Source: Pseudorhodoplanes sp. (GTDB taxonomy: Bacteria; Pseudomonadota; Alphaproteobacteria; Rhizobiales; Xanthobacteraceae). Taken from it: 64,000 bases of DNA. A program made the translations under genes and the position numbers. Shown here piece by piece: positions 21,939 to 31,713 of this stretch. Within the stretch, counting starts at the first letter, position 1, and each line of letters starts with the position of its first letter. The stretch covers positions 375,678-439,677 of the forward strand of contig JALHOD010000001.1 in NCBI GenBank assembly GCA_022843165.1. Direction: 5' to 3'. The notes beneath the pieces were generated by a model. The model did not search any database, was not told the origin of the DNA, and was given only the letters and a program-made list of their open reading frames with translations.

Positions 21939-23180
21939 CTAGGCTGCTTTGTTCACCTGCTCGCGGGCAAAGCCTGCGGTCGAGGCATAGCCTCGCACGA
22001 TCGCTTTGCGCTCCTCATACGACAGCACATCGTCGATATTGGTGAAGCCCTGCGGCGCGCGCTGCTCGACCGCATCGATCACGCCTTCCGGACCACCGCG
22101 GCGATTCATCATCACGATCTGCGTTGTCATCGGCAGGCGCTCTTGCTCGTATTGCCACAGCGCTTGATAGGGGTGCTCGGCGTCACGCAAACGGTCGGCG
22201 AGGCAGCGCGCATCGAGGATGGCCTGCGAGGCGCCGTTGGAGCCGACCGGGTACATCGGATGTGCGGCATCGCCGAGCAGCGTCACGCGGCCATGCGACC
22301 ATCGGGGAAGTGGATCACGGTCGCAAAGTGGGTATTCCCAGAATTCCGGCGTCGCCTCGATCAGCGCCTTGGCGTCGATGGACGGGATGCTGAAACGCTG
22401 CACATGCGGCATAAGATCCTCGAACCGTCCCGGCCGCGACCAGTCCTCCTTCTTCGGCGCGCCGCCGCCCGGCGCGACCTTCACCATCACCGCCCAGTTG
22501 GTGAGGCGGCGATCCTCGCGTGAACCTTCGGCGATCGGATAAAGCACCAGTTTCGCCGCCATGCCGCCGGCAATGATCATCGAACGGCCCGTGAGAAATT
22601 GCGGCCAGTCGAGCGCTCCTCGCCACAAGGTGGTACCAGTCCAGCGCGCCGGCTCCTCATTGGGAAACAGCTTCACGCGCACGAATGAATGAATGCCGTC
22701 GGCGCCGATCAGGATGTCGCCGCGCGCCGTCTTGCGATGGCTGCCGTTGCGGTCGAAGAACCAGGCGGTGACGCCGCCCTCATCCTGGGTGAAGCCGCCG
22801 AGGCGGTGACCGGTATGGATTCGCGATTCGCCGAGCCGCGCGCGAGCCGCCGCGTAGATCACGCCCTGGAGGCGGCCGCGGTGGATGGAGAATTGCGGAA
22901 CGTCGAAGCCGGCGTCGATTCCGCGCGGTTCGCGCCAGATTTCCTGGCCCGTAACGTTCGTATAAATCAGCTCGTACGTGCGAATAGCGACCTGATCGAG
23001 CCGGTCGAGCAGCCCGAGCCCGGCAAGCTCCTTGATCGCATGCGGCAGGGTGTTGATGCCGACGCCGAGTTCCCGGACCGCGTCCGCCTGCTCAAAAATC
23101 TCGCAATCGATGCCCCGCGCGTGAAGCATCAGGGCGGTGGTCAGGCCACCGACGCCGCCGCCAACGATAATCGCCTTCAT
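21939..23180 (-). CDS. FAD-dependent aromatic monooxygenase, PhzS-like
   Basis: 413 residues, class A flavin hydroxylase. The N-terminal IIVGGGVGGLTTALMLHARG binds FAD, the middle GDILIGADGIHSFVR is the DG motif, and VTLLGDAAHPMYPVGSNGAS is the GD motif. The best family fit is the PhzS-type 'flavin-dependent oxidoreductase' group, which hydroxylates aromatic or heteroaromatic acids with NAD(P)H and O2. It is monocistronic, convergent with the cupin gene. A role in the surrounding aromatic metabolism is plausible but the substrate is unknown. Confidence 0.85.
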   Translation of the reverse strand: MKAIIVGGGVGGLTTALMLHARGIDCEIFEQADAVRELGVGINTLPHAIKELAGLGLLDRLDQVAIRTYELIYTNVTGQEIWREPRGIDAGFDVPQFSIHRGRLQGVIYAAARARLGESRIHTGHRLGGFTQDEGGVTAWFFDRNGSHRKTARGDILIGADGIHSFVRVKLFPNEEPARWTGTTLWRGALDWPQFLTGRSMIIAGGMAAKLVLYPIAEGSREDRRLTNWAVMVKVAPGGGAPKKEDWSRPGRFEDLMPHVQRFSIPSIDAKALIEATPEFWEYPLCDRDPLPRWSHGRVTLLGDAAHPMYPVGSNGASQAILDARCLADRLRDAEHPYQALWQYEQERLPMTTQIVMMNRRGGPEGVIDAVEQRAPQGFTNIDDVLSYEERKAIVRGYASTAGFAREQVNKAA

Positions 23181-23504
23181 GTCCGTACGCCTTACTCTCA
23201 GTTCAACCCCGGCTCACCGGCATCATGTCGTCCGGCCGGGGGCAAGCGCAATGCAATCTCCGGGCCTTGGTTGACGCCCCCGGGCGACCGCGCAGGCACA
23301 AAATTTGGGGATAGGCCGGGCCGGCGGCCCGGTAAGCCGCGGTTTTGCCCGTTCACCACGCCGGAGCTTAAATCTGCCACAAATTAACGCTCCATTGACC
23401 ACATAAAACCATGTAAATATTGTGTTTCTGTTGCCGGTGCGGGGCCGGGGACGGTGTTTTTTGTGCCAATTGATAATTTCACCAAGCCCTTAGGGGGGCT
23501 CTGA
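23181..23504 (+). promoter_or_regulatory. Intergenic region with candidate promoter for the RTX protein gene
   Basis: 324 bases without a gene. The left part is GC-rich and contains a GGGCC/GGCCC-type hairpin. The right part turns AT-rich: TTGACC (23395-23400), a 17-base gap and TATTGT (23418-23423) make a plausible vegetative promoter about 80 bases before the RTX start. A G-rich ribosome binding site precedes the ATG. I see no operator palindrome. Confidence 0.4.
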
Positions 23505-26500
23505 ATGCTGCACGGGTCTCGGATTGCGTCCGACGAAGCGGCGTTTGCGTTTGAAAATCCGCAAAAAATCGCGGTGGCCGGCGACGGCCTCGGCGCGGAC
23601 CTGATCACGGTCCCCGACGCCCATCTGCTGTTCAACGGCGATTTCCAGCGCTCCGGCCCCGATCTGAAAATCGTCGGCCAGGACGGCCAGTCCCTCCTCG
23701 TTCCCAACTACTTCAAGGGCGAGAAGAACCCGACCCTGCTCTCGCCGGAAGGCGCCGCACTGACCGGCGATATCGTCGAGGCCCTGGCCGGTCCGCGCGC
23801 CCCCGGCCAATACGCCCAGGCCGGTGCACAGACTTCGGACCAGCCCGCCATCGGCCGCGTCGAACAGGTCGCCGGCAATGCAACAATCGTCCGCAACGGC
23901 GTCGCCATCACCGCCAACCAGGGCGACGTGGTGCGCAAGGGCGACGTGGTGCAGACCGGCAGCGACGGGCAGATCGCCGTGCTGTTTGCCGACGGCTCGA
24001 CCTTCAGCCTGTCCGCCAGCGCGCGCATGGTGCTGAACGATTTCGTCTATCAGTCCGGCGGCAGCAACAATTCGGCGCTCATCAGCCTGGTGCAGGGCAC
24101 CATCGGTTTCGTGGCCGGCCAGGTTGCCAAGACCGGCGACATGCGCGTGGAAACGCCGGTCGCCACCATGGGCATCCGCGGCACCGCGGTGCTGGTGGAG
24201 ATTTCCGCCAATAACGGACAGACCAAATTCTCGGTGCTGGTAGAGCCGAACGGCACAACCGGCTCGTTCAATCTCTACGACAAAAGCTCGGGCGCCCTGC
24301 TCGGCACCGTCAACAATTCCACCATCGGCTGGGTGGTCTCGCCGGCCGGCCCGCTGCAGGTGATCGCGCAGCAGGTGCAGAAATCGCCCGGCGAGGTGCA
24401 GCAGGAACTCAATTACTTCCAGACCATCTTCAATCTGTTCAACAACGGACAGACCAATCCGTTCGTGCCCGAGCAGCGGACCGACAATCCCAATCCGCAA
24501 AACACCAACGGCACCGGCACGCAATTCACCGTCAATCAGCCGAACAATCCGGTCAATCCCAACAACAGCAATTCACCCGATTCGATCATCGTGACGGTGA
24601 CGCCGGTGAATACCGGCAACGGCGGCGACATGCCCGGACCCAACAACGCCAACCTGCCGGAACTGCTTCCGCAGAACTTCCCGCTCCCGCTCGGGACCAC
24701 GATCCTTGGATCGGCCGGCAACGACATCCTGACCGGCACGGCGGGCAACGATTTCATTTTCGCGGGCGCAGGCGACGACATCATCATCGCCGGTCACGGC
24801 GGTGGCGACGATTTCTACGATGGCGGCGACGGCTTCGATACCATCGCCTTCCCGAGCGCAAACCAGAGCATCACGTTCCACCTCAATCTCGAGATTCGCG
24901 ACAACAAGCTGGTCAGCACCGCCTTCAATCCGGGTGAAACAGGCGCCGACGTGTTCGTCGACATGGAAAAGGTCGTCGGCGGCTCCGGCAACGACGTGTT
25001 CGTGCTGCATGACCGCTTCGACTGGCAGCTCGACGGCGGCGCGGGCGTCGATACACTGCGGCTGGCAGAAAATCTCGGCTTCCGGGATTATCAGCAGGAC
25101 GGCCCGGAGGCGACGAATTTCGAGATCCTCGACCTGAACGACGGCGCCGGCGCAGCCTTCGCCAACGAGGTCGATTTCGATTTCCACGGCACCAACGAGA
25201 TGACCGCGGAGAATTATATCCGCGTCATCGGCGGCGCCAACGACAAGATCAACCTGATCGACGCCAGCCCGGAGCATCCGGACGGACGCTGGGTGCTGTT
25301 GCAGACCTTCGAACCGCCGGTCTTCGGCGACACGCTCACCGCGACCGTCACCTTCGACACCTGGGTCTATGTCAGCGGCGAGACGACGCTGTTCACGATC
25401 TACGTGGACCAGGACGTTGCGGTGAATGTGATCGAGGACATCAACGTCGTCGTGCACACCGAGGACGGCTACAATCTCTCAACCGCCTATGACGATCTCG
25501 CCAATCTGGACGAACTAGACATCGACATCGAGGCCGGCACGATCACCGGCGAGTCCAATGGCAAGTGGTTTGTTTGGACGGTCGAGAATGTCGGCTGGGA
25601 CGGAGAGGAGTTCGATCTCTCGGATGCCCGCATCACCGGCATCAGCGTCTATAATTTTAGTGACTATATCCTCGGCGATTTGCTGCTGACGCTGGAGGAT
25701 TTTGACATTCCGGTGCTGCAACTGGATGCCGCCCTCGCCGCCTATGTGGCCTCGGAATACGATGACACCTCGGCGCTCGACGCCATTTTCGGCAACGCCA
25801 GCTACAACGTGCTCGGCAACGAAGGCAACGATGTCCTGACCGGCGGCTTTTACCGGGACGTGATCGACGGCGGCGGCGGTGACGACACGATGACCGGCGG
25901 CCTGGGCGCCGATGTCTTCATCTACAACGGCGGCAACGACACCGTCACCGATTTCTCGATCGCAAGCGACGACCGCATCGATCTGACTGCGTTCAATCAC
26001 ATTCAGAGCATGCGGGACATCGGCCCGCTCGCTTATTACGATGAAGAGAGCGGGGACACGATCATCGATTTCGATAACGGCAACACGCTAACGCTGAAGA
26101 ATGTCAATCTCGACGACCTGACCGACAACGATTTCATCTTCAATGCGCCGCCCGAAGTTACGTTTACGCCGCCGATCAATCTGGTCGAGGCCGGAGAAAA
26201 CGAACCCGGGGGGGACGTCTCATCCACGATCCTCAACGTCAGCGACGCGAACGGCGACAAGGTCACGTTCAACGCCACCAGCTGGTCGGCGCCGCAGGGC
26301 GCGGTGGCATTCAACGGCCACTATTACACGTTCGATCCTACCCCGGTATCGTGGGCCGCCGCACGGCAGGCCGCGCTCGAGATGGGCGGGTATCTCGTCA
26401 ACATCACGAGCGCCGGCGAGAACGGCTTTGTCCAGTGGCTGTCCTTCTACAATTCCGTCTGGATCGGCGCGACCGACGACGGTCACGAAGGGACATGGGT

Positions 26501-28457
26501 CTGGATCGACGGCCCGGAGGCCGGGCTGGCTTTCTGGACCGCCGAGGACGGCCCCCTGCCTAGCGCCTACACCAACTGGAATGTCGGCGAGTCTTCCGTC
26601 GAACCGACCAATGGCGGCGACGGGGAGCATTTCGCGCACATCTACGAGATCGGCACCTGGAACGACGTTGCAAGCCAGACGATTTATGGCTCGACGGCCT
26701 TCGGCTACGTCGTCGAGTTCAGCACCTTCACCAGGACCGGCGTCTATGGCTCGGTGACCTACAATGTCGATACCGGGGAACTGATCTACACCCTCGACAA
26801 CGAGGATCCCGACACGGAGGCCCTTGCCACCGGGCAGACCGTCACCGACAACTTCGATCTGACATTCGTCGACGAGAACGGCGCGCAGACGACCAAGACC
26901 GTCACGTTCACCATCGAGGGCAGCAACGACGCGACGGACGGTCCGAACAACCCGCCGGAGACGAATGAAGCCACCGGCAGCGGCTCGGAAGACTCCATGA
27001 TCGAGATCGTGTTGTCGGGCTCAGACGTCGAAGACCCGCTCAGCGGTTTCCGGCTTACGACCGTACCCCCGAACGGACAGCTCTACGCGGACTCGGCGGG
27101 CACGATACCTCTTGGAGACTCGGGCGGCGCCGACGTTCCCGCCGGCGAGGGCGACAGCGCGACGATCTATTTCAGGCCGAATGCCAACTGGAACGGCTCG
27201 ACCTCCTTCCACTATGTGGCCATCGATCAGGAAGGAGCATGGGGACCGCTCGTTGAGGTTCCGATCACGGTTGCGGCGGTCAACGACGCGCCAGTCGCGG
27301 ATCCTTACTACTTCACGGACCGGAACGCGACCACCGGCGAAAACTTCACGTACACGCTCACTAGCAAGACCTTTTCCGACATCGACAGCGGCGACACGCT
27401 GACCTATTCGGCGAGGCTCGTCGTGGACGGCGCGTATGAGACCGATCTACCGGAATGGCTGAGCTTCGATCCGCAGACCCGCACCTTCAGCGGCACCCCG
27501 CCGGCCGGAGAAACGGGAGAGTTTGAAATCCGCGTGATCGCGACCGACCTCGCCGGCGCCACCGCGTCCGAGAGCTTTACGTTGACGATCGAAGAGGGCG
27601 AAGGCGGCAACGAATCCGGCACGGTCATAGTCAACGTGGAGTCGGAGAACGGCCTGTTCACTCCCACGGTCTACGTCGATCTCCTCGACGCCGACGTCTT
27701 GACAGTCGACGAGTCGGGAAGAATTTATCTGGTCGCACAGGGCGATCCGCAGAGTGAAACTGGCGCTGATCGTTACTATCGCGTCTCCGGCCCAGATCTC
27801 GGCACCTCAATGGAAAGCGGTGAGCTGGTCTTGACCGGCGGCACCATTACCCAGATCGAATTGTTTTCGGACCGGGGTTTCGAAATCCGTGTTGCCAATG
27901 CGACCGGCTATAATATTTCCGCGACAGACCTGCAGGCCGCGATCGACACATACGACAATGGAGGCGGCGCGGGCGACTATTTCGCGCTGTTCGAACCCTA
28001 CGCCTACGTCATGAACGGCGGCGATGGCATGGACATATTGTTCGGTGGAAGTCAGAACGACACGCTCAACGGGTCGGGTTCGTCCGACATGCTTGCCGGA
28101 ATGGGCGGCGACGACACCTTGGATGGCGGCGCGGGTCTGGACATCATCAATGGCGGCACCGGCAACGATACGCTGACGGGCGGCGGCGATCTCGATGCAT
28201 TCATCTTCAGTCCGGGCGATGGCCACGACACCATCACCGATTTCAACACCGAAGCAGCTTCGCCCAACCAGGACTGGGTCACGTTCAGCGGCTTTGGCGA
28301 ACTGAGCCTTGGGGATCTGACCTTTGAAGACCTCGAAGGCGACGTGACGGGAACAATAGTCCACATCACCGGCGACCAATCCATCACGTTTGTGGGCGTT
28401 GACTCCCTGACGCTTCAGCAGGCGGCGCAGAGCACCTTCTTTTTCCCCAATACATAG
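23505..28457 (+). CDS. Giant RTX surface protein with FecR-like, C-type-lectin-fold and cadherin-like domains
   Basis: 1650 acidic residues, no N-terminal signal peptide, and no cysteine that I can see, as usual for type I secretion clients. Order: a leader; FecR-like domain about 115-235 (GDVVQTGSDGQIAVLFADGS to TPVATMGIRGTAVLV); an Asn/Pro-rich linker about 310-370; RTX nonapeptides about 402-445; a beta-rich stretch; RTX about 768-820 (GNEGNDVLTGG, GGGGDDTMTGG); a C-type-lectin-like fold about 935-1075 with EPTNGG and TWNDV; VCBS/cadherin-like and putative-Ig repeats about 1075-1365; and RTX about 1505-1570 before the C-terminal secretion region ending STFFFPNT. Probable calcium-folded adhesin or matrix protein. 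Its secretion ATPase and adaptor follow directly. Confidence 0.88.
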   Translation: MLHGSRIASDEAAFAFENPQKIAVAGDGLGADLITVPDAHLLFNGDFQRSGPDLKIVGQDGQSLLVPNYFKGEKNPTLLSPEGAALTGDIVEALAGPRAPGQYAQAGAQTSDQPAIGRVEQVAGNATIVRNGVAITANQGDVVRKGDVVQTGSDGQIAVLFADGSTFSLSASARMVLNDFVYQSGGSNNSALISLVQGTIGFVAGQVAKTGDMRVETPVATMGIRGTAVLVEISANNGQTKFSVLVEPNGTTGSFNLYDKSSGALLGTVNNSTIGWVVSPAGPLQVIAQQVQKSPGEVQQELNYFQTIFNLFNNGQTNPFVPEQRTDNPNPQNTNGTGTQFTVNQPNNPVNPNNSNSPDSIIVTVTPVNTGNGGDMPGPNNANLPELLPQNFPLPLGTTILGSAGNDILTGTAGNDFIFAGAGDDIIIAGHGGGDDFYDGGDGFDTIAFPSANQSITFHLNLEIRDNKLVSTAFNPGETGADVFVDMEKVVGGSGNDVFVLHDRFDWQLDGGAGVDTLRLAENLGFRDYQQDGPEATNFEILDLNDGAGAAFANEVDFDFHGTNEMTAENYIRVIGGANDKINLIDASPEHPDGRWVLLQTFEPPVFGDTLTATVTFDTWVYVSGETTLFTIYVDQDVAVNVIEDINVVVHTEDGYNLSTAYDDLANLDELDIDIEAGTITGESNGKWFVWTVENVGWDGEEFDLSDARITGISVYNFSDYILGDLLLTLEDFDIPVLQLDAALAAYVASEYDDTSALDAIFGNASYNVLGNEGNDVLTGGFYRDVIDGGGGDDTMTGGLGADVFIYNGGNDTVTDFSIASDDRIDLTAFNHIQSMRDIGPLAYYDEESGDTIIDFDNGNTLTLKNVNLDDLTDNDFIFNAPPEVTFTPPINLVEAGENEPGGDVSSTILNVSDANGDKVTFNATSWSAPQGAVAFNGHYYTFDPTPVSWAAARQAALEMGGYLVNITSAGENGFVQWLSFYNSVWIGATDDGHEGTWVWIDGPEAGLAFWTAEDGPLPSAYTNWNVGESSVEPTNGGDGEHFAHIYEIGTWNDVASQTIYGSTAFGYVVEFSTFTRTGVYGSVTYNVDTGELIYTLDNEDPDTEALATGQTVTDNFDLTFVDENGAQTTKTVTFTIEGSNDATDGPNNPPETNEATGSGSEDSMIEIVLSGSDVEDPLSGFRLTTVPPNGQLYADSAGTIPLGDSGGADVPAGEGDSATIYFRPNANWNGSTSFHYVAIDQEGAWGPLVEVPITVAAVNDAPVADPYYFTDRNATTGENFTYTLTSKTFSDIDSGDTLTYSARLVVDGAYETDLPEWLSFDPQTRTFSGTPPAGETGEFEIRVIATDLAGATASESFTLTIEEGEGGNESGTVIVNVESENGLFTPTVYVDLLDADVLTVDESGRIYLVAQGDPQSETGADRYYRVSGPDLGTSMESGELVLTGGTITQIELFSDRGFEIRVANATGYNISATDLQAAIDTYDNGGGAGDYFALFEPYAYVMNGGDGMDILFGGSQNDTLNGSGSSDMLAGMGGDDTLDGGAGLDIINGGTGNDTLTGGGDLDAFIFSPGDGHDTITDFNTEAASPNQDWVTFSGFGELSLGDLTFEDLEGDVTGTIVHITGDQSITFVGVDSLTLQQAAQSTFFFPNT

Positions 28458-28502
28458 CGGCGCAAACTGCCCCATTCGTATCCGCCGTTAACCCTCTCCC
28501 CA

Positions 28503-28542
28503 GCCAAACCCGCGACAAAACGGGGCTTTTGTGGCATGATCC
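28503..28542 (+). terminator. Weak hairpin between RTX gene and secretion genes
   Basis: CAAAA (28515-28519) and TTTTG (28527-28531) flank a CGGGGC loop, overlapping a short CCCG/CGGG pairing. The stem is short and lacks a long T-run, so it may only reduce read-through from the giant gene into the secretion genes. Confidence 0.25.
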
Positions 28543-28613
28543 GGCCCGCCGTTAACCTTTGAGCGCACCGCCGGACCCGGCGGCACAACCGGCCTTTGCG
28601 AGCCAGACGGACG

Positions 28614-30371
28614 ATGTCGCGTCTTCCACGGACAGCTTCGGGCGCAGCCCCCTCCGAACTGACGCAGGCGCTTGCGGCCTGCCGCAGCGCCTTCGTCAGC
28701 GTCGCGGCGTTTTCCGGCATGAGCAACATCCTGATGCTCACCGGCGCCATCTTCATGATGGAAATCTACGACCGCGTGCTGCCCAGCCGCTCGGTGCCGA
28801 CGCTGGTCGCGCTCTGCGTCCTCGCCGCCACGCTGTTCATCGCGCTCGGCATTCTCGACCTCATCCGCGGGCGCATCATGGTGCGCATCGGCGCGAGCCT
28901 CGACGCCGCCTTGTCGGGCCGCGTCTATGAGACGCTGGTGAAGCTGCCCCTGCGCGCCGGCGGGCGCAGCGACGCGCTGCAGCCGCTGCGCGATCTCGAC
29001 AATATCCGTTCGTTCCTCTCCGGCGGCGGGCCGATCGCGCTGTTCGACCTGCCCTGGATCCCGGTCTATCTCGCGATCTGCTTTCTCTTTCATTTCTGGA
29101 TCGGCTTCACCGCCCTGATCGGCGCGCTCATCCTCATCGGCCTCACCGTGCTGACCGAATTCTGGAGCCGCCGGCCCACGCAGGAGGCCGCGCATCACGG
29201 ATTGTCGCGCAACGGGCTGGCGGAAATTTCCATCCGCAATGCCGAGGCGCTCACCGCCATGGGCATGACCGGGCGCATCGCCGCGCGCTGGGGCGAGGCC
29301 AACCGCCGCTACATGGCGAGCCAGCGCAAGGCCAGCGACGTCTCCGGCGGGCTCGGCTCGGCGGCGAAGGTGCTGCGCATGATGCTGCAATCCGCCGTGC
29401 TGGCGGTCGGCGCCTGGCTGGTGATCAACGGCCAGGCGACGGCGGGCGTGATCATCGCGGGCTCGATCCTGAGCGCGCGCGCGCTGGCGCCGGTCGATCT
29501 CGCCATCGCCAACTGGAAGGGCTTCATCGCCGCGCGCCTGAGCTGGCGGCGCCTGACCAAATTGCTGGCGGCGCTGCCGGCGCAGGACGAGGTGATGCCG
29601 CTGCAGGCGCCGGAGCGCAGCCTGAGCGTGGAAGCCGTGAGCGCGGTGCCGCCCGGCCAGCAGAAGGCGTCCGTGCAGGATGTCAGCTTCACGCTCCAGG
29701 CCGGATCGGCGCTCGGCATCATCGGCCCCAGCGCCTCGGGCAAATCCTCGCTGGCGCGGCTTCTGGTCGGGGTCTGGCCGGCATTGCGCGGGAATGTGCG
29801 GCTCGACGGCGCGGCCCTGGCGCAATGGAACGCCGACGCGCTCGGCCGCCATATCGGCTATCTGCCGCAGGATGTGGAATTGCTCGCCGGGACGGTGGCG
29901 CAGAATATCGCGCGCTTCGAGCGCGACGCCGATCCCGACGCCATCGTCGCCGCCGCCAAGGCCGCCGGCGTGCACGACCTGATCGTCAATCTGCCCGAGG
30001 GTTACGAGAGCCAGGTGGGCGAACAGGGCACCGCGCTCTCCGCCGGCCAGGCGCAGCGCATCGCTCTCGCCCGCGCGCTCTATCGCGATCCGTTCCTGGT
30101 GGTGCTCGACGAGCCCAATTCCAATCTCGACGCCGAAGGCGACGAGGCGCTCGCCCGCGCGATCCTCGACGTACGCGAGCGCGGCGGCGTCGCCGTGGTG
30201 ATCGCGCACCGGCCGAGCGCCATTGCCGGCGTCGACCAGGTGCTGATGATGCGCGAAGGCCGGGTGCAGGCTTTCGGCCCGAAGGACGAGATTCTCGCCA
30301 AGGTGCTGCAGCGCCCGGCGGTCGGGGCGCGGCCGCTGAAGGTCGTTCCGGAAACCGGAGGCCTGGCATGA
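28614..30371 (+). CDS. Type I secretion system ATPase/permease (PrtD type)
   Basis: 585 residues from the ATG at 28614; a TTG 18 bases upstream is the alternative. The N-terminal half has the membrane domain typical of PrtD-type exporters (SNILMLTGAIFMMEIYDRVLPSRS at about 35-60) without the C39-like domain of HlyB. The C-terminal ATPase has Walker A GPSASGKSSLA (about residue 371), signature ALSAGQAQRIALARAL and Walker B FLVVLDEPNSNLD. It powers export across both membranes with the adaptor downstream and an outer-membrane TolC protein that is not in this window. The evident client is the RTX protein upstream. Confidence 0.9.
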   Translation: MSRLPRTASGAAPSELTQALAACRSAFVSVAAFSGMSNILMLTGAIFMMEIYDRVLPSRSVPTLVALCVLAATLFIALGILDLIRGRIMVRIGASLDAALSGRVYETLVKLPLRAGGRSDALQPLRDLDNIRSFLSGGGPIALFDLPWIPVYLAICFLFHFWIGFTALIGALILIGLTVLTEFWSRRPTQEAAHHGLSRNGLAEISIRNAEALTAMGMTGRIAARWGEANRRYMASQRKASDVSGGLGSAAKVLRMMLQSAVLAVGAWLVINGQATAGVIIAGSILSARALAPVDLAIANWKGFIAARLSWRRLTKLLAALPAQDEVMPLQAPERSLSVEAVSAVPPGQQKASVQDVSFTLQAGSALGIIGPSASGKSSLARLLVGVWPALRGNVRLDGAALAQWNADALGRHIGYLPQDVELLAGTVAQNIARFERDADPDAIVAAAKAAGVHDLIVNLPEGYESQVGEQGTALSAGQAQRIALARALYRDPFLVVLDEPNSNLDAEGDEALARAILDVRERGGVAVVIAHRPSAIAGVDQVLMMREGRVQAFGPKDEILAKVLQRPAVGARPLKVVPETGGLA

Positions 30372-31678
30372 GCCGGCGAGGATCGCACAACGCGCAGGAC
30401 TCGATCCGCTATCACATACGCGCCGGCATTGCCGTCGTCGTGTTTCTGGTCGGCGGCGTCGGCGGCTGGGCCGCCACCACCGACATCACCGGCGCGCTGA
30501 TCGCGCCCGGCTCGATCGTGGTCGATTCCAACGTGAAGAAGGTGCAGCACCCGACCGGCGGCATCGTCGGCGAGGTGCGGGTGCGCGACGGCGACAAGGT
30601 CAAGATCGGCGATATCGTGGTGCGGCTGGACGAGACGGTGACGCGCGCCAATCTCGCGGTCGTCACCAAGGGCCTGACCGAGCTGATGGCGCGCAAGGCG
30701 CGGCTGGAGGCCGAGCGCGACAGTTCGGGCGCGGTCAAATTCCCCGCCGAACTGCTGGCCCGCGCGCAGGAACCGGAGGTCGCGGCGGTGTTGCAGAGCG
30801 AGCGCAAGCTGTTCGAGTTGCGCAACACCGCGCGCACCGGCCAGAAGGCACAATTGCGCCAGCGTATCTCGCAGCTCGACGAGGAAATCTCCGGACTCGC
30901 CGCCCAGCGTGACGCCAAGGTCAAGGAAGTCGCCCTGATCGAGCGCGAGCTCACCGGCGTGCGCGAACTGTTCCAGAAGAACCTGGTGCAGCTCAACCGC
31001 CTGACCCAGCTCGAACGCGAGGCCACCCGCCTCGAAGGCGAACGCGGCCAGTATGTCGCCGCCACCGCCCAAGCCAAGGGCAAGATTTCCGAACTGGAAT
31101 TGCAGATCATCCAGATCGATCAGGATCTGTCGAGCGAGGTCGCGCGCGAAATGCGTGAGGTCGACGGCAAGATCGGCGAATTCGTGGAGCGCAAGGTCAC
31201 CGCCGAGGACCAGCTCCGGCGCATCGATATCCGGGCGCCGCAGGATGGCACCGTGTTCCAGTCCAATGTCCACACCGTCGGCGGCGTCATTTCCGCCGGC
31301 GACGCCATCATGCTGATCGTGCCGGCGGCCGACAACCTGACGGTGGAAGCCAAGGTCAATCCGCAGGATATCGACCAGCTCAGGGTCGGACAGACCGCCC
31401 TGCTGCGCTTTACCACCTTCAATCAGCGCACCACGCCGGAAATCGACGGCAAGGTGACGCGCATCTCCGCCGACATCTCGACCGACCAGCGCACCGGCCT
31501 GAGCTACTACACCGTCCGCATCGGCCTGCCGCCGGCCGAGGTGGCCAAGCTCGGCGACGTCACGCTGGTGCCCGGCATGCCGGTAGAAGCCTTCGTGCAG
31601 ACCGGCCAGCGCACGGTGATGTCCTATCTGGTCAAGCCGTTCTACGATCAGCTGACCCGCGCCTTCCGCGAAAAATAG
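30368..31678 (+). CDS. Type I secretion membrane-fusion protein (HlyD family)
   Basis: 436 residues; the ATG overlaps the ATPase stop by four bases (ATGA). One N-terminal membrane helix (about 19-37, IAVVVFLVGGVGGWAAT) is followed by a biotinyl-lipoyl half-motif VQHPTGGIVGEVRVRDGD. A long coiled coil spans about 95-260, and the second lipoyl half and beta barrel include RAPQDGTVFQSNVHTVGG and LVPGMPVEAFVQTGQRT. It bridges the inner-membrane ATPase to TolC. A longer frame running in from upstream inside the ATPase gene is not real. Confidence 0.92.
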   Translation: MSRRGSHNAQDSIRYHIRAGIAVVVFLVGGVGGWAATTDITGALIAPGSIVVDSNVKKVQHPTGGIVGEVRVRDGDKVKIGDIVVRLDETVTRANLAVVTKGLTELMARKARLEAERDSSGAVKFPAELLARAQEPEVAAVLQSERKLFELRNTARTGQKAQLRQRISQLDEEISGLAAQRDAKVKEVALIERELTGVRELFQKNLVQLNRLTQLEREATRLEGERGQYVAATAQAKGKISELELQIIQIDQDLSSEVAREMREVDGKIGEFVERKVTAEDQLRRIDIRAPQDGTVFQSNVHTVGGVISAGDAIMLIVPAADNLTVEAKVNPQDIDQLRVGQTALLRFTTFNQRTTPEIDGKVTRISADISTDQRTGLSYYTVRIGLPPAEVAKLGDVTLVPGMPVEAFVQTGQRTVMSYLVKPFYDQLTRAFREK

Positions 31679-31713
31679 TCACAACGAACGGCGCGGCTGG
31701 CATAGTCCCGATC

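Noticed and set aside
24700-28200. Short repeated units in the RTX gene that might suggest a CRISPR or tandem repeat array
   Set aside because: They encode calcium-binding nonapeptides (GGxGxDxxx), vary in sequence, and have no spacer structure.
28488-30209. A 573-codon minus-strand frame opposite the secretion ATPase
   Set aside because: The plus strand shows Walker A, signature and Walker B motifs; the minus frame is Arg/His/Gln-rich without homology features.
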